A stretch of 64,000 nt of DNA from Bacteroidota bacterium (GTDB lineage Bacteria > Bacteroidota > Bacteroidia > Bacteroidales > NBLH01): assembly GCA_025361565.1 (NCBI GenBank), contig JANYKN010000154.1, positions 1 to 64,000 on the forward strand, given 5' to 3'. Numbering within the stretch: position 1 is the first letter of the stretch; every line of letters starts with the position of its first letter. The position numbers were made by a program, and so were the translations under genes. The notes below the pieces were generated by a model that was not told the DNA's origin, searched no databases, and saw nothing but the letters and a program-made list of their open reading frames with translations. This document shows positions 1 to 8,144 of the stretch, piece after piece.

Positions 1-410
1 ATATTTGAGCGAATATTCATTTCGTATAAATAGGTCGATTTTCAAAGAAACAATATTTCATAAACTCATTGAAAGAATGGTATCCAATGCGCACATTGGA
101 TATAAACAAATAATAATTAGTACATAAGTAAACACCTCAATATAAGTTTTTGTATTTCAGTACATTAATAAAAGAATTTTATAAATCTTTTTTAATTTTA
201 ATTTGCTTATTTTCAATATTATACATCAAATTCTAATTCAATTATTGTATAAGATAAAGTTTCAATTGGCTTAATTTACGACAAAGAAAATGGAAAGGAA
301 TATCATAATAAATGTTAATAATTTGGTTTTTGTTCTAAATTAGATTACATTACACCACGAATTATGGTAAAAGTTACCAGTTAAATTCGATGAAACTAAA
401 ATAAAACGTA
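1..410. other. Intergenic, AT-rich, with a perfect palindrome
   Basis: No reading frame with coding character is visible. The only structure is an inverted repeat at 81-102 with 9-base arms (TATCCAATG / CATTGGATA) around a 4-base loop. It could be an operator or the hairpin of a transcript entering from outside the window. Confidence 0.5.
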
Positions 411-623
411 ATGGGAAGACCAATAACAAGGCCAAAAGAATTTAGTGATGGATTCTATATCGAAGTTTGTAATAAAGGTTCAAAAACTGGGGTAAAGATC
501 AGGAGAAACAATGAAGAGGAGATGATTCAAGCAATTGAAGAATATAAAAAAATCAAAGTAGTATTGATTTGGGGTGAATCTAAAAATGGAAAATGGTTAA
601 ATGATATGGTACCTGCCAACTAA
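411..623 (+). CDS. Small hypothetical protein (70 aa)
   Basis: This short charged protein has no signal peptide or membrane segment and is probably cytoplasmic. Its core pattern, GFYIEVCNKGSKTGVKIRR followed by an acidic/basic helix and a GESKNGKW end, resembles a small Bacteroidota-restricted family I recall only as hypothetical. Codon use matches its neighbours. It stands alone, followed by a strong hairpin terminator at 790-821. No function can be proposed. Confidence 0.6.
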   Translation: MGRPITRPKEFSDGFYIEVCNKGSKTGVKIRRNNEEEMIQAIEEYKKIKVVLIWGESKNGKWLNDMVPAN

Positions 624-789
624 GGCAATAATTTTGTTGAATTGATTGAAAGGAAACTCTTCATTTTCAATCATAAAATTCAGAAAAATTGTAATTATTT
701 CATTATACAAATATTCGAAAATATCCACATTGACGATTTAATGCAAGCAGGCCATTTAAATGGATAGCTTGTACAAAAGTGAACAAAAA

Positions 790-827
790 AATATGCTGCA
801 AAATGAACTTTGCAGCATATTTTTTAT
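790..827. terminator. Bidirectional rho-independent terminator
   Basis: A perfect 13-base stem (AATATGCTGCAAA at 790-802, TTTGCAGCATATT at 809-821) encloses a 6-base loop. It has a T-run on the plus strand and an A-run on the other side, so it could end both the 411-623 gene and the minus-strand gene at 892-1011. Confidence 0.8.
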
Positions 828-891
828 AGACATCCTTAGAATAACCCAAATTCTAATCGAGTTTAATTCTAGTCTTCATTTTAAAAGCAAT

Positions 892-1011
892 TTACAAAGC
901 ACTGCTTTTTTTATCTTTAGATTTTGCTTTTTTAGCAGCCCTTTTTTCTTTCAAGGTTTTTTCTGGAGCTTTTTTTGTCTTATCCTTAGGACTGTTGCTT
1001 TCTTTTGGCAT
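892..1011 (-). CDS. Lysine-rich small basic protein (39 aa)
   Basis: Reading the minus strand from ATG at 1011 gives a 39-residue protein that starts MPKESNSPKDKTKKAP and continues with TLKEKRAAKKAKSKDKK. About two fifths of its residues are lysine or arginine, with one internal proline-containing stretch. Small Lys/Ala-rich proteins with a KTLKEKRAAKK-like core occur as hypotheticals in Bacteroidota. The composition suggests an unfolded nucleic-acid- or ribosome-binding peptide, but that is inference. The plus-strand frame overlapping this region (760-1020) is rich in Phe, the usual antisense of poly-Lys, so I treat it as a shadow. The gene ends about 70 bases before a good terminator. Confidence 0.6.
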   Translation of the reverse strand: MPKESNSPKDKTKKAPEKTLKEKRAAKKAKSKDKKSSAL

Positions 1012-1484
1012 AACGATTAGTTTTTATAGTTAATAATTAATTAAATCCTTTAATTGAAAAAGAATATTCTCTGAACTTTCTAAAATTGGATTTTTCAATA
1101 ATCTTAATTAAAAAGAACTCAATAAACATATATTTTCTGATTCTTTATATTAAATAAAACATAACATCAAAAAAGTATTGTAAAGTTAATGAATTTTTTT
1201 GATCTAAAATGTTTATTTAAATTAAAACATAATGCCTTTATATTTTTTATAAATCGAAAATCCATTCCAAAAATTTGTTGAAATATGAAGACTGAAATAT
1301 ACTTGGATGAATTGTTTATGTATTTTATTTCGAATTGTGCAGTTTAACAAGTAAAAGTGAACCTAAACATACATTTCATAATTCGTAAATAATACTAAGT
1401 AGCAAAATTTTATATTGATCCAAATGAATTATATTTGGGCATTAAAAATTTCACCAAAAGATAAATATTTTATTAAAAATTGAT
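1012..1484. other. Intergenic gap, 470 bp
   Basis: AT-rich with no coding frame. It should hold the promoter of the lysine-rich protein (minus) and of the cytochrome gene (plus; TATATTTG at 1430-1437). Nothing else was recognised. Confidence 0.5.
1430..1437 (+). promoter_or_regulatory. -7 promoter element of cytochrome c gene
   Basis: TATATTTG matches the Bacteroidota -7 consensus TAnnTTTG and lies 47 bases before the cytochrome start. No clear -33 TTG is seen at the usual spacing. Confidence 0.4.
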
Positions 1485-2474
1485 ATGAAAAGAGCACTTA
1501 AAATAGTAATGTATATCGCTATCGCTTTTGTTGTGATAATTGCTGGATTTCTTAGTTATGTAAAGTTTGCCCTACCAGATGTTGGTGCTCCAGAAAACAT
1601 TAAGGTTGAACTTACTCCCGCAAGAATTGAAAGAGGAAGATATCTGGCTAATTGTGTTAATGTTTGCATGGATTGTCATTCGACAAGGGATTGGACAAAA
1701 TTTTCAGGACCATCAGTAGCTGGTACTTTAGGAAAAGGTGGAGAAGAATTTAACCAGACCATTGGTTTTCCAGGACGATTTATTGCCAAAAATATTACTC
1801 CATTTGGAATTGGCAAATGGACAGATGGAGAATTGTTAAGAGCTATTTCAAGTGGCGTAAATAAAGACGGAAAAGCCTTGTTTCCAGTAATGCCACATCC
1901 AAGTTACGGAAAACTTGATAGAGAAGATTTGTACTCTATTATTGCTTATTTGAGAACATTAGAGCCCATAGCAAGTATATTACCGGAATCAAAACCCGAT
2001 TTTCCCATGAATTTTATAATCAATGCTATACCAAAAAGGGCAGAGTTTTCTAAACGACCGGATACTACTGATTTTTTAGCCTATGGTAAATATTTATTTA
2101 CTGCGGCAGCTTGTAACGATTGCCATACCAAACAAATAAAAGGTAAACCAATCGCAGGCATGGAATTAGCCGGAGGATTTGAGTTTCCATTATTAACGGG
2201 TGGTATTGTTCGTTCAGCTAATATTACACCGGATAATGAAACAGGAATTGGGAAATGGAAGGAAGAAGATTTTTTGAAAAGATTTAGAGCTTATGCAGAT
2301 AGCTCCTATGTTTCGGCTGAAATTAAAAAGGGAGATTTTAACAGTTTTATGCCCTGGATGATGTATGGTCACATGAAAGAAGGTGATTTGAAAGCAATAT
2401 ATGCCTATTTGAAAACTATAAAACCTGTAAATAATACAGTGGTGAAATTTTCTCCTGAAAATATGGTTAATTAA
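1485..2474 (+). CDS. Membrane-anchored di-heme cytochrome c
   Basis: This electron carrier, 329 residues long, faces the periplasm. An uncleaved N-terminal membrane anchor (about residues 6-25) is followed by two class I cytochrome c domains. Heme 1 is bound at C61-x-x-C64-H65 with a likely axial Met at 136 (FPVMPHP). Heme 2 is bound at C210-x-x-C213-H214 with Met289/292 (SFMPWMM). The repeated sequence around each heme (NITPFGIGKW, NITPDNETGIGKW) resembles the cytochrome subunits of membrane alcohol/aldehyde and gluconate dehydrogenases. No dehydrogenase lies next to it, so its redox partner is not shown. It is a single-gene unit. Confidence 0.85.
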   Translation: MKRALKIVMYIAIAFVVIIAGFLSYVKFALPDVGAPENIKVELTPARIERGRYLANCVNVCMDCHSTRDWTKFSGPSVAGTLGKGGEEFNQTIGFPGRFIAKNITPFGIGKWTDGELLRAISSGVNKDGKALFPVMPHPSYGKLDREDLYSIIAYLRTLEPIASILPESKPDFPMNFIINAIPKRAEFSKRPDTTDFLAYGKYLFTAAACNDCHTKQIKGKPIAGMELAGGFEFPLLTGGIVRSANITPDNETGIGKWKEEDFLKRFRAYADSSYVSAEIKKGDFNSFMPWMMYGHMKEGDLKAIYAYLKTIKPVNNTVVKFSPENMVN

Positions 2475-2583
2475 TTTGATTTAGCATTACAATAAATAAT
2501 TTGAAATTAGTCATTGAAAATTCATAATTACTTTAGCTCAATGACTAAATTTTAAATCACCTAATTGTCAAATTGAAAGCAAA

Positions 2584-3057
2584 TTACATCTTCTTTCCCA
2601 ACTCATATTTAAGTTGGTATTTCAATTCGCCTAAAACGAAGGAGCTTTGTACATTGGAAATATTTTGAATATTGGATAAGCTTTTGAGCACAAAATTTTG
2701 ATATTCATCAACTGTGTTAACCACTACTTTAAGAAAAAAGTCAAAGCTTCCGGCAATATGATAACATTCCATTACCTGACTATATGAATTAATAGTTTTT
2801 TGAAACTCCGTAACAGGCTCCAGCCCATGTTCTTTAAGCGATACAAAACAAAATACCATTAAATTCTTGTCTATTTTCTTTCTGTCCAGAATGGTGATAT
2901 ATCTTTGAATAATTCCCCTTCTTTCAAGTTTTTTTATCCGTTCAAATATAGGAGTGCGCGAAAGATTAAGCTTTTCAGCAATTTCTTTGTGCGAAATTTT
3001 TGCATTTTCCTGAAGAATAGAAAGAATCTCAAGATCTATTGAATCTAAATTTTCCAT
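2584..3057 (-). CDS. Lrp/AsnC family transcriptional regulator
   Basis: The protein is 157 residues, the usual length for the family. It has an N-terminal winged helix (about 5-60; DSIDLEILSILQENAKIS and the recognition helix around NLSRTPIFERIKKLERRG). A C-terminal RAM/ligand-binding domain follows (about 65-150; CYHIAGSFDFFLKVV is the characteristic motif). Such proteins sense amino acids and often control the divergent neighbour. Here the neighbour, 224 bases away, is a tyrosine phenol-lyase-like gene, so an aromatic amino acid effector is a reasonable inference. The start ATG is preceded by a TATGTTTG element on its own strand. Confidence 0.9.
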   Translation of the reverse strand: MENLDSIDLEILSILQENAKISHKEIAEKLNLSRTPIFERIKKLERRGIIQRYITILDRKKIDKNLMVFCFVSLKEHGLEPVTEFQKTINSYSQVMECYHIAGSFDFFLKVVVNTVDEYQNFVLKSLSNIQNISNVQSSFVLGELKYQLKYELGKKM

Positions 3058-3097
3058 AAAAGATAAATGTTCTGCTTTTAATCTGATTTTGCGACAT

Positions 3098-3105
3098 CAA
3101 ACATA
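3098..3105 (-). promoter_or_regulatory. -7 promoter element of the Lrp gene
   Basis: On the minus strand this reads TATGTTTG, a TAnnTTTG match 40 bases before the Lrp start. The -33 box is not evident. Confidence 0.4.
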
Positions 3106-3196
3106 CATAAAGTTTTAAATATTATTAAATATAAGATATAAAAACTATAATAATAAAATTCAACGCAATTAATGTCCTTGCAAATGTATTAATCCA

Positions 3197-3204
3197 TAAT
3201 TTTG
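3197..3204 (+). promoter_or_regulatory. -7 promoter element of the lyase gene
   Basis: TAATTTTG fits TAnnTTTG. A CTTG at 3177-3180 lies 16 bases upstream, slightly short of the usual -33 spacing. The element is 77 bases before the lyase start, leaving room for an Lrp-type operator. Confidence 0.4.
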
Positions 3205-3281
3205 TTCTTAAGAATAGATGAAAGAAACGAAAGCCTATTCTTTAAAAATAATTTGATTGATAACAATTTAATTATACTTCT

Positions 3282-5933
3282 ATGAGAGCAGAACCACATA
3301 AAATTAAAACGATTAAGAATTTAAACATCTCATCATATACTGAAAGAGATGTGATTTTGCGTGAAGCTGGGCTAAATACTTTCAGTATTAAAAGCACTGA
3401 TGTTTTGTATGATATGGTAAGTCAGGGAACTAGTGCCAAAAGCCAGGAACAGGAATCGGGTAGCTTGGTTGGTGACGAAACCTATGCTGGAAGCCGTAAT
3501 TTTGAAAAACTGTTATTTGCTGTTAATGAGATACTTGGGCATGAGCATGTTTGCCCAACCCACAACCTGAATGGTTCTATTAAGTTAATAACAACCACAA
3601 TTGCTGAAAAAGGCAGCTTTGTTTTTTCAAATTCTGATTTGCCCAAATTACTGGTTGAGAATGAAAAGTTAAACTTTACACAAATAGAATATGCAAAAGA
3701 TTCTAAATATTCAGGTAATCTTGATATTGAAAAGCTTAAAAATGCATTAAGTTCAACTAAACATATTGCCTATATTTTTATTGATGTTTATGCAAATGGC
3801 TATAAACCAGTTTCGTATGAGCACATTAAACAAGTTTGTGAATTGGCAGAAAAATACAACACCAAACTGGTGTTGAACGTTTCGCAAATTGTTGAATTGG
3901 CTGTTTATATTAAATCTGTTGATCCTAACTTTAGCGAAAAACCATTAAAAAACCTGGTATTTGATATCGCAAAAGCAGGACATATAATTATTCTTGATGC
4001 ATCGCAGGATCCAAGGTGCAATATTGGTGGATTAATCGCTTCAAATGATTATGCTACTTACGAAAAATACATGAATGAAGTTACTGTTTACGAAGGTTTG
4101 CACACTTATGGTGGAATGGCAGGTCGTACAATGGAATCTTTCAGGCTTGGAATTTTTGAAATGGTTTATGAGTCTCAAGCACAATGGATTGCACAGCAAG
4201 TAAGCTTTTTTGCTGAAAATCTGAAAAACATCCCAAAATATATCGGAGCAGATGGAGTTTACATAAAAGCTGATGAATTTCTTCCTCAAATTAAAGAAAA
4301 TCAGGCACAAGCTCTTGCTGCTTTACTTTACCAAAAAGCAGGAATTCGATGTCTGGTTCAGGGAAAATATACTAATGAAAATATTTTGCCAATTCAAATT
4401 CCACGTCTTGGGCTAACCAATGATCAACTTTTTCATATTGCCAAAGCGATAAGGGAAGTATTTGATGAAAGAGATTCATTGGGAACATTTAAAGTTTTAA
4501 ATACACCAACCTGGCAAGATGAGGCAATTTTTGGCTGGAACCACCCAACATTGAGCAGATTCAATTACGAATGCGAAGCGTACCGTATTCAAACCGTTGA
4601 ATATGTTGGTATTGCTACAAAAGAGGAACGTAAAGCAATTGCTGAACAAGTAGGTTTCAATACTTTTTTATTGCCATCAAAAGATGTGATGATTGATTTT
4701 TTGACCGATTCAGGAACTTGTGCACAGACCAACGAGCAATGGTCGATGTACAATAATGCTGATGAAACACCAGCTTCGAGCAAAGATTTTTTTGACATGG
4801 TTGAAAGCTTGAAAGAAATTACCGGATATAAATACATTATTCCTACACATCAAGGCCGTGCTGCTGAGCATATTATGTCGCAAGTTCTTATCAAAGGCGG
4901 TTTTGTTCCGGGCAATATGTATTTTACCACTACCAAGCTTCATCAGGAAATGGCAGGCGGTACTTTTGTTGATGTTATCATAGACGAAGCCCACAATGCA
5001 CAATCCACTTTTGATTGGAAAGGTAATATCGATATCAGCAAAATAAAGAAAATCCTTGATGCAAATGGCGAAGGATCAATTCCTTATATCAGTTTCGAAT
5101 TTAGCGTGAATCTTGCCGGTGGCCAACCTGTTCATATGGACAATATGAAAGAGGTTTATTTGTTCTGCAAGTCACACAATATTCCTGTGATGTTCGATGC
5201 TACAAGGGCTGTTGAAAATGCATACATGATCAGAAAAAAAGATCCACGATATGCCAACGTTTCAATTAAAGAAATATTGAGAGAAATGTTCAGCTATGGA
5301 GATGGTTGCACTGTTTCGAGCAAAAAAGATTATCTGGTGAATATCGGCGGATTTTTAGGAATTAGAGATGATGAAGATTTCTACAAGAAATCGATGGACA
5401 TGATTCGTGTTTACGAAGGAACCCGAACAAATGGTGGCATGTCAGCCGGTGATATGGCTATGCATGCTGAGGGTGTAAGGGAAATGATAGATTATAACTA
5501 TATCAAAGCAAGGGTTGAGCAAACCAATTATTTGGGCAACAAACTATTGGAAGCTGGAATTCCAATTGTTGAGCCTATTGGAACACATGCAGTCTTTTTA
5601 GATGCAAAACGATTTTTACCACATATTGATCAGGAAAATTATCCAGCACAGGCGCTTGCAGTTGAATTGTTTATTGAATCTGGAATCAGGGCAATGGAAA
5701 GGGGAATTGTATCTAGCGGAAGAAATAAAAAAACAGGACAAAACTATCACCCAGCATTGGAATTGGTAAGGCTTACTATTCCAAGGCGAGCATATACAAA
5801 TTCACATATGGATTTGGTGGCTGATGGAATTATAAATCTTTATAAAAAAAGAGAATCTATAAAAGGATTAGAGTTTGTTTACGAACCAGAGAATTTACGA
5901 TTCTTCCAAGGACGATTCAAGCAGATAGATTAG
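3282..5933 (+). CDS. tpl: Tandem-fused tyrosine phenol-lyase with inactive N-half
   Basis: The 883-residue protein holds two complete beta-eliminating lyase domains (about 1-405 and 412-883); normal tyrosine phenol-lyase (TPL) has 456. Using C. freundii TPL numbering from memory, the C-half keeps PLP Lys257 (K682 in SSKKD), Q98-G99-R100 (524-526), F123/T124 (548/549), N185 (610), D214/R217 (639/642), R381 (807), R404 (830) and the C-terminal FF pair. Thr124 and Arg381 point to tyrosine rather than tryptophan. The N-half has Q242 in place of the lysine, N95-L96-N97 for QGR, Y170 for N185, N199/Q202 for D214/R217, Q360 for R381 and P370 for R404. Conversely, Tyr71 and Tyr291 are kept in the N-half (Y68, Y276) but are P497 and N717 in the C-half. 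In the homodimer those tyrosines are supplied by the neighbouring subunit, so one composite site is predicted. Expected reaction: L-tyrosine to phenol, pyruvate and ammonia. Confidence 0.85.
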   Translation: MRAEPHKIKTIKNLNISSYTERDVILREAGLNTFSIKSTDVLYDMVSQGTSAKSQEQESGSLVGDETYAGSRNFEKLLFAVNEILGHEHVCPTHNLNGSIKLITTTIAEKGSFVFSNSDLPKLLVENEKLNFTQIEYAKDSKYSGNLDIEKLKNALSSTKHIAYIFIDVYANGYKPVSYEHIKQVCELAEKYNTKLVLNVSQIVELAVYIKSVDPNFSEKPLKNLVFDIAKAGHIIILDASQDPRCNIGGLIASNDYATYEKYMNEVTVYEGLHTYGGMAGRTMESFRLGIFEMVYESQAQWIAQQVSFFAENLKNIPKYIGADGVYIKADEFLPQIKENQAQALAALLYQKAGIRCLVQGKYTNENILPIQIPRLGLTNDQLFHIAKAIREVFDERDSLGTFKVLNTPTWQDEAIFGWNHPTLSRFNYECEAYRIQTVEYVGIATKEERKAIAEQVGFNTFLLPSKDVMIDFLTDSGTCAQTNEQWSMYNNADETPASSKDFFDMVESLKEITGYKYIIPTHQGRAAEHIMSQVLIKGGFVPGNMYFTTTKLHQEMAGGTFVDVIIDEAHNAQSTFDWKGNIDISKIKKILDANGEGSIPYISFEFSVNLAGGQPVHMDNMKEVYLFCKSHNIPVMFDATRAVENAYMIRKKDPRYANVSIKEILREMFSYGDGCTVSSKKDYLVNIGGFLGIRDDEDFYKKSMDMIRVYEGTRTNGGMSAGDMAMHAEGVREMIDYNYIKARVEQTNYLGNKLLEAGIPIVEPIGTHAVFLDAKRFLPHIDQENYPAQALAVELFIESGIRAMERGIVSSGRNKKTGQNYHPALELVRLTIPRRAYTNSHMDLVADGIINLYKKRESIKGLEFVYEPENLRFFQGRFKQID

Positions 5934-6321
5934 ATATATTTAAAAACAAAAATGTTATAAGGTTGTTAAGTAAGTGAATTTGTAATCTACTCGTATTTAG
6001 TGTTTAGTTGATTTGATTTTAATGTGTATATTACAAAAATGAACTCTTCAGGGGATTTTTCCTTTGAAGAGTTTTTATTTTATCTGAAAAGTTACTATAA
6101 AAGAAACACCTCATTTATTTTGGGTTTTATATTCAATAGCCTGTCTAGTTTTTAGTTAAAATCAAATATATATCTGTAGGCTGCAATATGCCTGATGATT
6201 GTATTATCGAAATAAAAAATCAAAGTTTTAAATCGATACTTTTTTTTTATAATTTTAAGCTTTCCTAATTTGAACAAACAGCAAATATATTATAAGAAAA
6301 TTACGATAGATTTGGACCAAA
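5934..6321. other. Intergenic gap between lyase and sensor kinase
   Basis: It contains the terminator at 6042-6078 and then about 240 bases of AT-rich sequence before the kinase. I see no coding frame. Confidence 0.5.
6042..6078 (+). terminator. Rho-independent terminator after the lyase gene
   Basis: AACTCTTCA (6042-6050) pairs with TGAAGAGTT (6065-6073) and is followed by a T-rich tail. It lies about 110 bases after the lyase stop codon. Confidence 0.7.
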
Positions 6322-8091
6322 ATGAAAAGCCAAAAATTTTTGAACAAAATGAACCAAAAAAATATATGGAAAGCATTGGTGATTCTTATTGCAGGATTAA
6401 TTTTAACCACATCAGCAGCGCTATATACCAAACATTCTGTTCAGACTGAAGAAAATGAAAAATTTAAACTCATCTGCTCAGATCTAAAGGAAAAAATAAA
6501 TACACGGCTTAAAGCGCATGCTCAACTGTTAAGAAGTGGGGCAGCTTTTTTTGTAGCTTCCGACAGCGTTACGCGCACTGAATGGGCAAAATTTAATGCA
6601 AGTGAAAAAATAAATAAAAATTTACCGGGTATCCAAGGTGTAGGCTATGCAATAATAATTCCGAAAAATTTATTATCAGAACATATTCAAACCATTAAAA
6701 ATGAAGGATTTCCGGATTATGATGTTACCCCTGTTGGTGATCGTACTATATATACTTCTATAGTTTATTTGGAACCACTTTCAGATCGCAACTTACGTGC
6801 TTTTGGGTTTGATATGTTTTCGGAACAAGTGCGCCGCAAAGCTATGGAAATTGCAAGAGATTCAGATTTTGCCATGCTAACTGGTAAAGTAACTTTGATC
6901 CAGGAAACCAGCAATGATGTACAAGCCGGTACTTTGATGTATGTTCCTGTTTATAAGAATGGAATGCCTGTAAATAATGTATTGGCAAGGAGAGAAGCAA
7001 TTAAAGGATGGGTATTTTGTCCTTACAGGATGACCGATTTAATGAACCAAATACTGGGAAGTAGAAATTTACCTGATAAAAATCGCATACACCTGCAAAT
7101 CTATGATGAGGATACGATATCATCTGATGCATTATTGTTTGATAGTCAGGCTAATGAGCAATTTGAAAATAGTAGAAAAACAAATTTATATCTAAAGATT
7201 CCTTATGAATTTAACAGAAAAAAATGGACTTTACAATTTACTCAATATAATAATCAACTTTCATTTTTTCAGCGTGATATAATTCTTGTATTTGTTACCG
7301 GAATTTCAATTAGTTTAATGGTATTTGTTTTAATATTGACATTAATGAATACCCGGAATAGGGAGCAACAAATTTTGTTACTGTATAAGCAGCTGGAAAA
7401 ACTAAATATTGATAAAGATCGATTTATATCAATACTTGCGCATGATTTAAAAAGTCCGTTCAATATAATACTTGGATTTTTAGGATTATTATCTACTAAT
7501 ATTAGAAAGTATAGCATCGAAAAAATTGAAATGCAGATAAATATGATTAATAATTCATCAAAAAATCTATATAATTTATTAGATGAAATACTTTTATGGG
7601 CAAGAAATCAATCCGGAAAATTGACATTTGAACCACAAGAATTGGTTTTTACACAAATTTGCAGCGAAGTTGTTGAAAATCTGAAATTACTTTCGGAAGC
7701 AAAAAATATTTCAATCAATTGTTCATCAGATAAAGGACTTGATGTATTTGCTGATAAAAATATGTTGAAGACTATATTGCGCAATTTAATATCGAATGCT
7801 ATAAAATTCACCAATAATGAAGGAAAGATAGATGTTTTGGCAGAACCAAGTGGAAAAGAAGTTATAATTTCGGTTTCAGATAATGGTGTTGGCATTGAAC
7901 CTGAAAAATTGACTAATCTTTTTGATTTTTCTCAAATTAATTCAGCACCTGGAACTGCGAATGAAAAAGGAACAGGAATTGGTCTTCTAATCTGTAAAGA
8001 TTTTATTGAAAAACATAATGGTAAAATTTGGGTCGAAAGTGAAATTGGAAAAGGAAGCGTATTCATTTTCTCTTTACCAGTTAATACCTAG
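6322..8091 (+). CDS. CHASE-domain sensor histidine kinase
   Basis: Membrane signal-transduction kinase of 589 residues. A first membrane segment (about 17-35) and a second (about 319-341) bracket a CHASE extracytoplasmic sensor (about 75-260; QGVGYAIII and RAFGFDMFSEQVRR are family hallmarks). These are followed by HisKA with phosphoacceptor H374 (AHDLKSPF) and HATPase_c with N-box N488/N492, G1 DNGVGIE (520-526) and G2 GTGIGL (550-555). CHASE domains bind small extracellular ligands; which one cannot be read. No response regulator is adjacent, so it is an orphan. It converges on pfkA with only 53 bases between stops. Confidence 0.9.
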   Translation: MKSQKFLNKMNQKNIWKALVILIAGLILTTSAALYTKHSVQTEENEKFKLICSDLKEKINTRLKAHAQLLRSGAAFFVASDSVTRTEWAKFNASEKINKNLPGIQGVGYAIIIPKNLLSEHIQTIKNEGFPDYDVTPVGDRTIYTSIVYLEPLSDRNLRAFGFDMFSEQVRRKAMEIARDSDFAMLTGKVTLIQETSNDVQAGTLMYVPVYKNGMPVNNVLARREAIKGWVFCPYRMTDLMNQILGSRNLPDKNRIHLQIYDEDTISSDALLFDSQANEQFENSRKTNLYLKIPYEFNRKKWTLQFTQYNNQLSFFQRDIILVFVTGISISLMVFVLILTLMNTRNREQQILLLYKQLEKLNIDKDRFISILAHDLKSPFNIILGFLGLLSTNIRKYSIEKIEMQINMINNSSKNLYNLLDEILLWARNQSGKLTFEPQELVFTQICSEVVENLKLLSEAKNISINCSSDKGLDVFADKNMLKTILRNLISNAIKFTNNEGKIDVLAEPSGKEVIISVSDNGVGIEPEKLTNLFDFSQINSAPGTANEKGTGIGLLICKDFIEKHNGKIWVESEIGKGSVFIFSLPVNT

Positions 8092-8144
8092 TCATTCAAA
8101 ATTATTAAAGTCAAAAAAAACGCATAGAATAAAGTGCTTCAAAT

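Noticed and set aside
760-1020. 86-residue Phe-rich plus-strand frame
   Set aside because: It runs through a terminator hairpin and is antisense to the lysine-rich minus-strand gene at 892-1011; poly-Phe is the usual shadow of poly-Lys.
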